From contig JAIFAC010000440.1 of assembly GCA_026545765.1 (NCBI GenBank), positions 1 through 64,000 on the forward strand: DNA of 64,000 bases, written 5' to 3'. A program made the translations under genes and the position numbers. Source of the stretch: Plantago major. Taxonomy: Eukaryota > Streptophyta > Magnoliopsida > Lamiales > Plantaginaceae. The notes beneath the pieces are model-generated. The model saw only the letters and a program-made list of their open reading frames with translations, had not been told where the DNA came from and ran no database searches. Positions 13,080 through 24,414 of the stretch are shown here, in pieces. Each line of letters opens with the position of its first letter. The stretch's first letter is position 1.

Positions 13080-13640
13080 ATTTATAAAAAATGGTGTTTG
13101 AAATAGAGTTAAAACTTATAGGTTGTAATATATGGTGTAAGAATAAATTGATATATGTAAGAAGGAAGTGATGTGTTTGATATTTTTAAAGTTATTTGAT
13201 TGGCTTAAATGTTGTTTGATTGATATATGATTGTTAGTTTGATAGATAAATAGTTTGATAGATAAAGTAAAGAGGAAGAGTTTGTTAGACTGATTTATTC
13301 TGGATTCACCTTCTCACCAGAAGCAAGCAGGACCCATTAAGGGACTCACCGCTACATGAGTGAGACCACCGTGCAAGACAGCCTAATTTTTCAAGAGGAA
13401 GTAAGAGTAGTATAAAGAGAATGATGATTGTTTAGTGGTAAAAATCGAGCTAAAATTTTCTATTGTAATCGTAAAGGGTTTAGTTAGACTCGGCTGGTCT
13501 CACTCTTCCATCAGAAGAATGACCCACAGTGGGACTAATCACATAGGAGAGTGAGACCACCCAGTAAGCACCGTTTAATTTTCCGTAAAGATACAAAACA
13601 AATATCCAAACATTTTAATGTATTTAATAAGACATTTTAA
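13080..13640. repeat. AT-rich spacer with a diverged direct repeat of about 100 bp
   Basis: Two related blocks at about 13,301-13,400 and 13,486-13,585 share the order CTCAC..., CAGAAG..., GACCCA..., GGGACT..., GTGAGACCACC..., TTTAATTTT. They are 185 bp apart and both direct. No coding frame or inverted ends were found. It looks like part of a non-autonomous element, but I cannot name the family. Confidence 0.35.
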
Positions 13641-13705
13641 ATTAATGCCAAACAGGCTGTATAACTTTAGGATGGAGTTTGAGATTACAAAAAAGTGTGG
13701 TCTAA

Positions 13706-13921
13706 TTAAAATAAGATCAACTTAAGTAACAATACAACACCCCAGAAATAGATCTGTTGTCCAAGGGAAAATTGCTGAAGAAAAACGAAGTTGTAACAAA
13801 TAGCAATTCCAAGCATAATATCGAGCTCTGGACGCGGGCGTCGACATGAAGCCAGAATAAACGCCACGAATCCAGCGATCGGGGGCATCAAGCCAGTTAT
13901 GCCTGTTGGATCAGTATTCAA
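13706..13921 (-). CDS. Unrecognised 71-residue hydrophobic ORF
   Basis: The frame opens at an ATG at 13,921 and ends at 13,706. It encodes two hydrophobic stretches (about residues 8-25 and 50-70) around a short Arg/Pro-rich loop CRRPRPELD. This would suit a small two-helix membrane protein or the last exon of a larger one; a possible acceptor AG lies just inside. I do not recognise the sequence. It lies 310 bp downstream of the minus-strand NLR gene and could equally be chance. Confidence 0.15.
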   Translation of the reverse strand: MNTDPTGITGLMPPIAGFVAFILASCRRPRPELDIMLGIAICYNFVFLQQFSLGQQIYFWGVVLLLKLILF

Positions 13922-14232
13922 AAGTACGTTGATTGTAAGTTAATACACATCAGGTAGACGGTAGCGCAAGAAATTCTAACTTTGAAAGTAGTCTACCCAG
14001 TCTTTAGTGACAATCAATGTTTCTGCAAAAATAAGAGGTAAACTTGTGAAGAACAGTCACCAATCTTTCGACTGCAAACTTGACAAAACATATAGTAGGC
14101 TAATGCAAGCAAGAGTGCAAGACTACTTTAAAATACTAGTGAAATTATATACTCTTATACTTGTTTAGTACTAGAACCTTGGAAATTCAGATGAAAGAAT
14201 TCATAAATGATTAAAAACACCAGAGTGGTTCA

Positions 14233-16825
14233 TTAGAAGAAAAACAGAACCATAAAATCACCTTGGTTTCCGCCTCTATGCATTTGCCATATATCATCTC
14301 CCAAATGCATATGTTTCTTCGGTACATCCTTTGCTGAAGCTATGACTGAAGGGTCACAATATTCATCAACCTCAATTAGTTCAAGTGAGGATCTTTCTGC
14401 AATATCAACGGGTATTTCACTTAGTGAAGAACACCCACGAATAACCAAATGCTTGAGCATTGGAAGGTGGGCCCGATAGGATTTCCAGTGCACAAGATTC
14501 AAGTCTTCCATCTGCAATGATATGAGGCCCTGGAATTGATCTTCTGCTAGCTCCCATGTAGGTTCCGTTTCCTCTGGATCTTCCGTCTCCAAATCCAATT
14601 CAATTAACTTATTTCCTTTTCCTAGGAAAGCACATTTCTGCAGCTTGAGTTGTTCCAGATATGGTAAGGAACCAACATTCTCCATAGCTCCCAACGGGAT
14701 TTTGCAAAACCTCAAGGTCAATTTTCTGAGTGAGAGTGGATATCTGAGGTATGACAAGAAGTGGTGTGTTGCCTGTGACAAATTACTGGAGCACTTGAGC
14801 TTTTCAAGATTGCTTAGAGAATCAAGATGAATGACTCTCTGCACTGACTTGTTACAATACAGCCCCAGTTTCCTCAGGTTTGGGATGTTATCAAGGAAGT
14901 TATCAGTAACTACAAACACCTGTATGTTTGATAGCGTTTGTAGATTTTCAAGAGGAGTACGATTTCACTTTCAGGAATATACCATATGCAAGTATGCTTG
15001 CATTTGATATGTCTTAATTGTATCAAATCCCACAGTTCACATGGCAGAGAAAATTCTAAATGATGGCAACCGCGGATGACTAAGGTTTGAAGATTTCTTA
15101 ATCGGGATATTGAGGAGGGTAAGTTTGAGTGGCAACTGAAAGCCAAATACCTTAGGTGGATCAACAACAGTATTTCTTCGAAATTGGAAAATTCCAATTG
15201 AAATACATCCAGTACTCTCAGCAGTGTGAAGCCCAGAAACAAAGGAGCTAAACGTTGTGAACAAGGGCCAACATACAAAAAGGATCAATATGTGATGCTA
15301 ATTTTACTTTGTTGCTGGGTTGACTAATGGATGCATAGTAACACGGCGCAATGATCTTCATCCTTCTGGAACATTGTGGTCCTCTAAATGTTTCGCCACA
15401 AGAATTTCTCGTCAATGCTTTCTCTGAACAAAGTTTCCTAAGCATGAAATGGATTTTAAAGGTTCTTATGCTGCCAACGGGCTCCTTTTCACAAACCAAA
15501 AGAAGGTTTTGATCTATCAGAACCCTCAGGTATGCTTCTGCAGTATCTTCCAAGCTTTTACCTCTGATCTGTTTTACAAATCCTTCGGCAATCAAAAGCT
15601 TGATCATTCTAGAAACTCTGATCTCATGATCACCAAGGAAAGCTCCCACATAGAGAAAACATGGTTGTAAACTGCAAGGTAAATGATTGTAACTCCTCGA
15701 TAGTATGTCCCACTCTGAACCAAGATGTACTTCCATTGAGTTTGCATTCATTGCAAAACGCTCCCAATGTTCTAACTTCATCTCAATCTTGGAAAGAAGA
15801 CGGCCCGTCAAGATGATGGCTAGAGGTAGTCCTTGGCATCTTTCTGCGATCATTTTCCCAACTTTTTCCAGCTCAGAAGGGAAACTCTCTTGTCTGGAAG
15901 ATCTGAACACATGACAAAGTAACTCCCAACTTTCGGTGGCACTCATGAAACGCATCTGGTAATGATTGCTTGAATATGTAGCATAACAAGCAACATCACT
16001 GATCCTAGTAGTTAAAATGATCCGACTCATATTAACGTTAGTAGGAATGACACGCCTTATTTCGTCCCAGGTATTGACATCCCATATATCATCAACTATG
16101 ATTAAATACCTCTGACTACTTAGATACATGCGTATGGTTTCACCTAATTGATCATCATCAAGTTGATCAATTAGGAGGCCACTCAGATTTAGGAGGCCAC
16201 TCATAATGGCAAGTAGAGTGACTCTCAAATTACTTTCTTCTGGAATTGTAATCCAAACACGACTGTCAAAATGATTTACAGTCCGTTGATGGTAAAAGAG
16301 CTGTCGAGCAAGAGTAGTCTTACCTATTCCCCCCATCCCGACAATAGGCATAATTTGGAGGCGTGGTTCTTGCCCAATGAGTTGGTCCAGCAGTTGTAGA
16401 AAATCTTCGGTCAGTCCCACCATGTTGCTATTTGGACCTGGATCGGACACATTTTCAGGTCCTGCAAATGAATTTACAGGCTCTGGATAAGCTTGTATGT
16501 ATAAGATCTCTTTCTTGACGGAATCAAATTCTTCCATGACATTTTTCAAGTCTAACTCAGAGGTGCCATCATCAGACTGTGAAAGCACTTGGTCCCTGAT
16601 ATGGGATTCAATCAAGTTTTCAGCCTTGTAGACAACATCCCTAATTCGACTCTCCAAATATCCATGTAATTCCGGATGAGTTACAGGGAAAGATTTTGCA
16701 ACAAAAAAATCACTCAAGAGGCGTGCTTTTTCGAGGAGGGAGTCAATTTGAGGCTTGCAAGCAAGAACCAAATGATGTTGATCTTGCTCTAGAATCTGGA
16801 CAAAGCTTTCAAGAGCATAAGCCAT
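14233..16825 (-). pseudogene. R1-type CC-NB-ARC-LRR disease-resistance gene, frameshifted (NLR1)
   Basis: R1-like NLRs are cytosolic immune receptors that bind nucleotide through NB-ARC and sense pathogen effectors through the LRR. I take the ATG at 16,825 because it gives MAYALESFVQIL, matching the start of the neighbouring copy. The first frame runs 527 residues: a coiled-coil N-terminus (to about 130), P-loop GMGGIGKTT (about 166), kinase-2 LIIVDDIWD, RNBS-B SRIILTTR, GLPL as CQGLPLAIIL, RNBS-D CFLYVGAF, and an altered MHD as IHF. After that the LRR continues in other frames at 15,278-14,910 and 14,919-14,233, with LRR-type segments such as LRKLGLYC and LEQLKLQKC. At least four small deletions break it. 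Two (T run at 15,277-15,281; A run at 15,308-15,310 on this strand's complement) are homopolymer contractions, so assembly error is possible. Confidence 0.85.
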
Positions 16826-17402
16826 GTGCAAAATCTTCCTACACTCTCATAAACAACTCCCTTTTTTTATGTATAAGGCTCTAGATCTCACGAACAAAAG
16901 ATCAATTTTGTGAGTGCCTTAATCTTCTTTGTGTTCTGTTTGTTATTTTGAGCAAATGGTGACTTTCAGGTTAGTTTCCTGTATGTTGAGTATAGAAGAT
17001 GCATTCTCAGTTGTTTATTGTATTCCCAGGACAGGTATGCATACCCTTTCATGACTAATCATGGCCAATATTTCTGTACTTAATTGATAAATATATTGTT
17101 GAACCATTGAAACTTTCAAGGCTTCTGGTGAAAAAGACAATTAAGATTGTAATAGATGTATATTATCTTCCTTTTCATGACTCATCGCTCATTGGCAAAC
17201 AATTGTTTTATGATTACTCACCTGCAAGTAGACAAATATGTTAATCTCCGCCAGCTAGCCTTCTTTTAAACTCAGTTTTAACTACTTCGGCATTGTTTTA
17301 GTTTTTCAACTTGCTCACAAATCACAACTTACAACTCTGATACCATACATCTATTGAAATTCTTTTCTGTTTGTGAATTCCGAGTACAAAAAGAGATCAT
17401 AA
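16826..17402. promoter_or_regulatory. Shared 577-bp spacer between divergent NLR starts
   Basis: The two NLR start codons face away from each other across this AT-rich stretch, so any promoters for both lie here. I see AT-rich TATA-like candidates but none I can assign. Divergent NLR pairs sometimes work as sensor and helper. Here both members belong to the same R1 clade with no integrated domain, so simple inverted duplication is likelier. Confidence 0.45.
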
Positions 17403-19904
17403 ATGGCTTACAACCTAGAATCCCTTATCCAGATTTTAGACAAAGATCAACATCATCTTGCACTTGGTTGCAAAACTCAAATCATATATCTCCTCGAAGG
17501 ATTGAGGGAGATTGTTCAAAATTTTCCACCGGCATTCCAAAAGGGAATACAATATTTGGATAGTCGAATCAGAGATGTTGCGCACCAGATGGAAGATATC
17601 GTGGAGTCCCACATCATAGATCAAGTTCTTTCACAGTCTGATGATGGCAGGGCTGGCCAGCTAGACTTGACAAGTTTGATGGAGGAATTACATTCCATCA
17701 GGGAAGAGATATCAAATATGCCACTGGATCCTGATCCACCTCCAGCTGCGGAAAAGCCTGAGCCAAATCCAAATAAAACCGTGGTGGGTTTTGATGAAGA
17801 TATGAATCAACTGTTAGGTCAACTAATATCACCAGTCTCTAAAGCATCCCAATAGTCGGGATGGGAGGCATGGGTAAGACCACTCTTGCTCGAAAACTTT
17901 ATACTCATCAATTTATGGCTGAATACTTTGATTGTCTTGCTTGGATTACGATTTCACAACAATTTGATGCACCACACACACTGCGTTCGCTTCTGCATTG
18001 CTTTGGGATACCTACTCATGAGATGCTCAAGAAAAAGGATGCAGATCTAGGCACATATGTGCATCAGACTTTGTTTAGTAGAAGGTATTTGATTGTACTT
18101 GATGATATTTGGGAGACGGGGGCGTGGGACAAGTTAAGAATGTTCTTTCCCGATCAAAGAAACGGAAGTCGAATTATCTTAACCACAAGGCAATGGAAAG
18201 TGGCAAATTATGTTCGCAAAGGTGATTATGCTCATAAGATGTGTCTGCTTGATGAGCATAATAGTTGGAGGTTACTTGTTGATAATGTTTTTGGAAAAGA
18301 AACATGTCCTCCTGAACTGGTCGAAACTGGAAGAAGGATTGCAAACAATTGTGGAGGACTTCCTCTAGCAATTATTGTGATGGCTGGGTATCTTTGCAAG
18401 TCGGAGAGGACACTAGAGCTTTGGGATTCCGTCGAGAGATTTCAAATCAGCCTCAACAAAATTTGATCCACAAAGCTTGGAGGTATTATCAATGAGCTAC
18501 AACTACTTGCCTTACCATCTAAAACCATGTTTTCTATATGTGGTAGCTTCCTCAATTTGATGAGATTCAAGCTTCAAGAATAATCAAATTGTGGATTGCT
18601 GAAGGCATTATAAAACCAGTTGATGATAGGCCTCTGGAAGAAGTGGCACATGAATACTTAAATGAACTGATTGACAGAAGTCTTCTATCAGTTTGTCAGC
18701 TAGAATCCAAGGGCAAAGTAAGAACGTTCAAAATCCATCACCTGTTGAGGGAGCTTTGCCAAATAAAAGCGCTTGAGGAGAAGTTTCTATGGATGATTTA
18801 TTCAGATGATCTGGATTTCCTGGAAGGCGAAGGAAACATGCGCCGTGTTTCGGCAGTGCATTCACTGTATCAAGCTGAGACTGTCCATCTGTCACGTGTC
18901 CGTTCTTACCTATGCTTTAGTGATAGACAAGGCAATATACCTTTATGCACTAACTTGAGGCTTTTGAGGGTGTTGGATGTATTTCAACTAGAACTTGTTA
19001 AGTTCCCCATAGAAATAAAGCAGCTAATAAACCTAAGATACTTGGGTCTCAGCTGTCGCTCACCCATACATCCTTCAATATTCCAATTTCTAAATCTGCA
19101 AACCTTGATAATCCGCTTCCATTATTCAATATATTTGCCTACCATCTCTAATGTGGAAGATGACACAACTAATGCATATTAACTTCAAGGATTCGTGCAT
19201 CCGTATCGCCTCGAAATGTGCAAATGGATATTCACATGAATCTGGAAACACTATCAAATGTCGAAGCCTCTGGAATTCGTGAACTACTTCGAAGGGTTCC
19301 AAATCTGAGAAAACTGGGGATACACTATGATACCCCAATTAACTCTGTCATTGATCTTGCTTGCCTTGAAAAGCTTGAAAAATTGAAGTGCTCTTCCATT
19401 TGGCCATCGACAACTGAGTTTTTGTCCTTCCTCAACTTGCCAGATTCGCTCAAGAAACTGACTGTGAGCCATTGTGAAATCCCTGTTGAATTTATCACCA
19501 AGATTGGCCTGTTGCCTCATCTTGAAGAACTCAGACTACAACAAAGTGACTTCTGGTGCGAAGAGGGTGAACTGACAGAAGCAGAATCAGAGACAACAAA
19601 ACCGAGATGGGAGCCAGCTGAAGGGGGATTCCTCGAACTAATATCCTTGGTGATGGAAGACTTGAATTTGGTGCACTGGGTAGTTGATGACACCACATTT
19701 CCTGTGCTTCAGCGCTTGGTAATTCGTGGTTGTTCTTGCATGGAGGAAATATCCTTGGATATTGGATCCACACCGACACTTGTACTGATCAAGGTAGATG
19801 CAGCTAGCACTTCTCTCCTGGATTCAGTTAGGGAAATGGAGAAGCAGCAGCAGCAAGAGTTTGAAAATGATTCCCTTACGTTTGACTTGCCACAAGCAAT
19901 TTAG
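17403..19904 (+). pseudogene. R1-type CC-NB-ARC-LRR disease-resistance gene, frameshifted (NLR2)
   Basis: This is a close relative of NLR1, transcribed the other way, starting MAYNLESLIQIL. In order: coiled coil (17,403-17,800), P-loop GMGGMGKTT at about 17,859, kinase-2 LIVLDDIWE, RNBS-B SRIILTTR, GLPL as CGGLPLAIIV, RNBS-D CFLYV near 18,530, an altered MHD as IHH (about 18,735), then an LRR to the stop at 19,904 with a Gln-rich tail. The frame breaks near 17,841, 18,447, 18,542-18,551, 19,150 and 19,235. Comparison with NLR1 shows that the missing bases at 17,841-17,843 (AAAA to AAA), 18,542 (GGG to GG) and 18,550 (CCC to CC) are homopolymer contractions. Joined up, the gene would have normal R1-family length. 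It may be a recent pseudogene or an assembly artefact. Confidence 0.85.
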
Positions 19905-20529
19905 AGGTGATTACATCTTCATTGCACTTTATTAACTCTTTCAGTTCAGAAACATCATTTACGTACTTATCATAAAATAATTTATTACTACCTCGTACCG
20001 ATGGTGAATATTCATGGTTAACATATATTTGGGGTGACTTAGAGTCTTGGAAACTTTCGCTGCTGTCAAGCTATCTGCTAAAGAAGCATGTCTTCTCTTG
20101 AAATCATGTTATATTAAATGTTCGAGGGATCCAAACTATTTATAGTTAAATATGCAGTAAATTTTGCACCTTGCAATGAATACTTGTGAATCTTCTTATT
20201 TTCAGTGTTTTCAGATTGCCAGTGCTTTTTATAGGTTTCCTGTCTGTTTAAAAAAATGAGAAGGCATTAAATTCAAATATGGACTTGATTATCTTCCTAG
20301 CCCTGATGGCTGTTTTGTTTTGTTTTTTTTTTTTTTTTTTTTTTTTTAATATTCAATTGCAAAGTGCTCCTGTTGATTCTTTAGATGTTGGAAGAGCTGG
20401 AGATAGTTCGTCGAAAGACTCAAAACTATATGCATATGCAAGTCTGTGGGGAAGACTATAGTTAGTAGGGTGTCAAATCTGTTTTAAAATCAATCGTTAC
20501 CAGAACAAATAGAGACTAATTCTTTCTTT
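19905..20529. other. 3' flank of NLR2, AT-rich, no gene
   Basis: This stretch holds AT-rich DNA with a T run of about 27 at 20,321-20,347. No coding frame, RNA gene or clear repeat was found. Confidence 0.5.
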
Positions 20530-20697
20530 ACTTAGTCTTATAAAAGTCCTATCATATTAGGAAAGTTCAAAAAGTTCCTTAGTTTCTACATAAATTGTCT
20601 AGTTTTTAGTTTTACTTAGTCTTATAAAAGTCCTATCATATTTAGAAAGTCCAAAAAGTTCCCTGGTTTCACATAAATTGTCTAGTTTTTAGTTTTG
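20530..20697 (+). repeat. Two tandem copies of an 84-bp unit
   Basis: Copies at 20,530-20,613 and 20,614-20,697 differ at only a few positions. Each starts ACTTAGTCTTATAAAAG and ends with ATTGTCTAGTTTTTAG, the same motif that builds the large minisatellite at 22.1-23.4 kb. Confidence 0.8.
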
Positions 20698-20782
20698 CCC
20701 GTTTTATATTCCGTGGGTCAAAATTAACCGAATTTCGCGGGTCAAAATGTATTCGGGTCATACCATTTTATAATGGTTATAG

Positions 20783-21095
20783 TATAAATAGGTTTTCTTC
20801 CCCTTTTCTTCTCATTTTTCTTCTCATTTCTCTCCGCTTCTTCGCCCGCCTATTTTCTCTCAAATTTGGTGAAGAACCCTAATCTACTCATTTTCACTCG
20901 CGATCGTCAGTTTGTTTCTGCTTTCTCTTCGATTTTCAAAGGTTTTAAAGTTGTTCTAGTTGTTGTTTATCTGTTTTTGAGCTTTTTAATTTTGATTTCG
21001 ATTTTTAGTTTCTTCAATGGCCGAATCGAGCTTGAATGTTGATGTTGCCGGTGCCGATGTAGATTCCGGTGGTGGATTCATCGCGCGATCATCAG
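20783..21095 (+). CDS. Possible 5' end of an unidentified gene (TATA, leader, first exon)
   Basis: A TATA box (TATAAATA, about 20,783-20,790) is followed by a pyrimidine-rich leader typical of plant genes. An ATG at 21,017 begins an open stretch starting MAESSLNVDVAGADVDSG that runs to a GT donor at 21,096. A second exon-like piece around 21,258-21,325 encodes TANMRNMENDLKQ before a possible GTAAG. I do not recognise the protein. Nothing convincing follows; instead the minisatellite begins. It could be the start of a truncated gene, or a captured gene fragment inside a transposon. Confidence 0.25.
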
Positions 21096-22079
21096 GTAAT
21101 ATCAGTTTGAGTTCGATTTTGCTTTTTGTTGCTTTGATTTTGGTCTGTTCTGCGATTTTGCTTCGATTTTCGTGATTTCATCGCGATTTTATGTTGCTTC
21201 GATTTTGAATCGGTCTGTGTTGCTGATTCCAGTATTTTGAATTCGATGTTCGTAGTTTTCGAAGATTGACGGCTAATATGAGGAATATGGAGAATGATCT
21301 CAAGCAGATCTCCATGGCTATGATGTAAGTCGTATGTATGAGTTTCAAGAAGAATTTTGAACAGCCACCGATATTGCTAGATTGCCGTATTATTGTTCTA
21401 TTTTTGTAATCTATGCAAGAGAATGTTGAAATCTAGTGATTGTTATCATCTTCTAGTTTAGTAGTAATAAGTAGAATTAGAAGAGCATAATTAACCTGTT
21501 TTCCGATTGAGCAATTTGTAAATCTGTGTCTAGCATGCTTAGCTTTTCATGAGCAGTTCAACTATTTCATCACGTTTATAAGCTTATGTATTCAGTTGTA
21601 ACCATTATCTGCAATGCCTCCTTATTGGTAACAAATTAGATAGTATGCTCTTTTGCTCATCTTCAATGAGATCTAATTTTATTCGAGCGTGTTTTGGTGG
21701 TGTTTGTCGTGTTTGTTGATGTTGATCTAATTTTTATTTGAGCAGATCCGATCGGTCGTCATTGCGGCGAAGAGCCTCCTTACGTATTGATTCTATTCAG
21801 TTCATATGTTTTCTGTTCCAAATTTCTCGCATTTGCAATCAATTGATATGCTGCTAGCAATCGATTGGGTCTGGGTCTGGCTTTTGATCTGTGTGTGAGG
21901 GCTAGCTTGTCTCTTTGTAATATTTTGTTCTTCATTGACTGAATTGTGTAGTTTAAGCAATTTATGGATGATGTCATATTTCAATATTCCGGTGAAACAA
22001 TCATCGTTAACTTTCTGGATGCAAGTATAGAAGTAATAGGTTGATGAACTTACTGTGTATAAGATCCAATATTTGTTTT

Positions 22080-23400
22080 TATAGGATATTGTCTAGTTTG
22101 TAGTATATATTGTCTAGTTTTATTATCAAACATGAACATGATTGTCTATATTGTCTAGTTTTTACACTATATTGTTTAGTTTATGAAAGGAATTCTCTAG
22201 TTTTTACATGATCTTAAATTTACATTATATTGTCTAGTTTTTACATTATATTGTCTAGTTTATGCGAGAAAATTCTCTAGTTTTTACATTATATCTAGTA
22301 ATTCTCTAGTTTTTACATTTTTACCTTCACCTTCAACTATCAAATTTACTAACTGATATCAACATATTTGTCTAGTTTTTAGAGGATATTGTCTAGTTTT
22401 TAGGAAATATTGTCTAGTTTTATTATCAAACATGAACATAATTGTCTATATTGTCTAGTTTTTACACTAAATTGTTTAGTTTATGAAGGAATTATCTAGT
22501 TTTTACATGATATTAAATTTATTTTTTTCTTATATCGAGTGGCAATAAGTTTATTCAAGATATTTACTAACTGATCTCAACATATTTGTCTAGTTCTTAG
22601 TATATATTGTCTTAGTTTTATTATCAAACATGAACATAATTGTCTATATTGTCTAGTTTTTACATTATATTGTTTAGTTTATGTAAGAAATTCTCTAGTT
22701 TTTACATGATATTAAATTTACATTATATTGTTTAGTTTTTACATTATATTGTCTAGTTTATGCGAGAAATTTTCTAGTTTTTACATTATATCTAGGAATT
22801 CTCTAGTTTTACATTTTCACCTTCAAATCAAATTTACTAACTGAGCTCAACATATTTGTCTAGTTTTTACGAGATATTGTCTAGTTTTTAGTGTATATTG
22901 TCTAGTTTTATGATAAAAATGAACATAATTGTCTATATTGTCTAGTTTTTACACTATATTGTTTAGTTTAAGAGATGAATTCTTTAGTTTTTACATTATA
23001 TTGTCTAGTTTATGAGAGGAATTTTCTAGTTTTTGTCTTCTTTTTTTTTTTTTTTGTATAAATTGTGAAGCTTGATTAGACTTGGTAAACTTGGAACTTT
23101 TAACTGTGGTGTTTTTCTGATGAAGCATATGAGCTGTTCCAAGGAACTCCTTTTCCTTGATATAAGAGACCTTATGCTGAATGATTTTGAAGAGGTGTAT
23201 GGTGATTTGAAGAAGAATGCTCTGAATTAAGAAACTAAAGCAATCGAAGAAAAATTAGTGTTTTGAACTGATGATGATATTGTCTAGTTTTGTAACTGAA
23301 TTGTCTAGTTTTGTAAATGAATTATCTAGTTTTATTACTTATTCAGAAATTTACTTAGTGAAACATAATTGTCTATATTGTCTAGTTTTTACATTATACT
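22080..23400 (+). repeat. Minisatellite based on ATTGTCTAGTTTTTA with higher-order units
   Basis: The motif TCTAGTTTT recurs dozens of times every 15-40 bp, mainly from 22,080 to 23,020 and again at 23,275-23,400. It alternates with spacers such as ACATTATAT, TATGAGAGGAATT and CAAACATGAACATAATTG. The last spacer recurs at about 22,127, 22,426, 22,623 and 22,905, and a CACCTTCAA block at about 22,323 and 22,814. This shows a higher-order organisation of roughly 200-300 bp. A short exon-like or unrelated insert lies at about 23,120-23,260. Confidence 0.85.
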
Positions 23401-24414
23401 TGGCCCTTTTTTAATGAATCCGGATCAAAAGATCCGCGAAAAACCATAAAAAAACCAAGTCGAGAAAAAAGGTATAATTGTCTAGTTTTAATATTTGAAG
23501 GGACTTTCGACTTTCCTATATATAAGGGTCTTTCGCAAGACGGACTCTTCTTTCTTTATCAAGCTATATATGCTTTTCGGCATTTCCTCGGATCCTATCT
23601 AAATATATAATAAAAGTGGTGACATATCTCAATAGAGAGGCATGCCATATGTGCAAAATCCTATGTGGCATGTCTCTTTGAATTTCATGGAGTTTTATTC
23701 ATAAAACTAACTGTAATTTAGAAGTGTACTATATATTTTTGGTATATTAACTGTAAACATAGTTTTTATTAAATCACATATAACTTTATCTGCAAAACTC
23801 CGAAAAATATTTTGAACATATATTTGGATTCACCGCGACAAGACGAATCCATAGACACCAATATTATATACTATTATTAATTAAATAAAAATTAAATTGT
23901 TAAATGAGATCTATTGGTTGTGTAAATTCTAAATTTGAAAAATAAGTCATGGAACATTTTATTCTCGATAATGCTATGCACCTTATAACTTCCACTATTT
24001 ATATTTTTAGATGTTCACTACATATAGTTCTTATTAAATCTCATATAACTTTATCTCAAAACTTCAAAAATATTCGAATATGTATTTGGATTCATCGCAT
24101 TTAAATGAATCCATGTACACCAATTATAAGATATAAATTGAAAAAAAAGTGTTGAATATTTGAATAGCATAAAATAGAAAAAGTGTCAATATTTGAAATT
24201 ATAGGAGAAGACTAAAAGAAAAGTTAAAATAGAAAAATCATTATAAAATTAAATAAAATCAGATAATCTTTGACTTTTTGGGTTTGTTGTAATTAGTTTC
24301 AAACTACATTATAAATTTGGAATCATCTCAGAATTGTTTGAACTGTGAGTACTAATCTAAACAAAAGACCATTTAGCAAGGGTCGATTTTGAAAAATCTG
24401 ATATGGCTAAGTAA
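23401..24414. other. AT-rich spacer with a diverged repeat pair and a Helitron-like start
   Basis: Two direct copies of about 120 bp lie at 23,745-23,870 and 24,011-24,128, sharing TATAACTTTATCT, ATTTGGATTCA and GAATCCAT blocks. At 23,598, TCTAAATATATAATAAAAG preceded by A resembles the 5' end of plant Helitrons. I found no matching CTRR hairpin end, so this is only a candidate. No coding frame. Confidence 0.3.

Noticed and set aside
22080..23400. CRISPR-like or telomere-like array
   Set aside because: Units vary in length and sequence with no unique spacers of constant size, and the motif is not a plant telomere repeat; it is a minisatellite.
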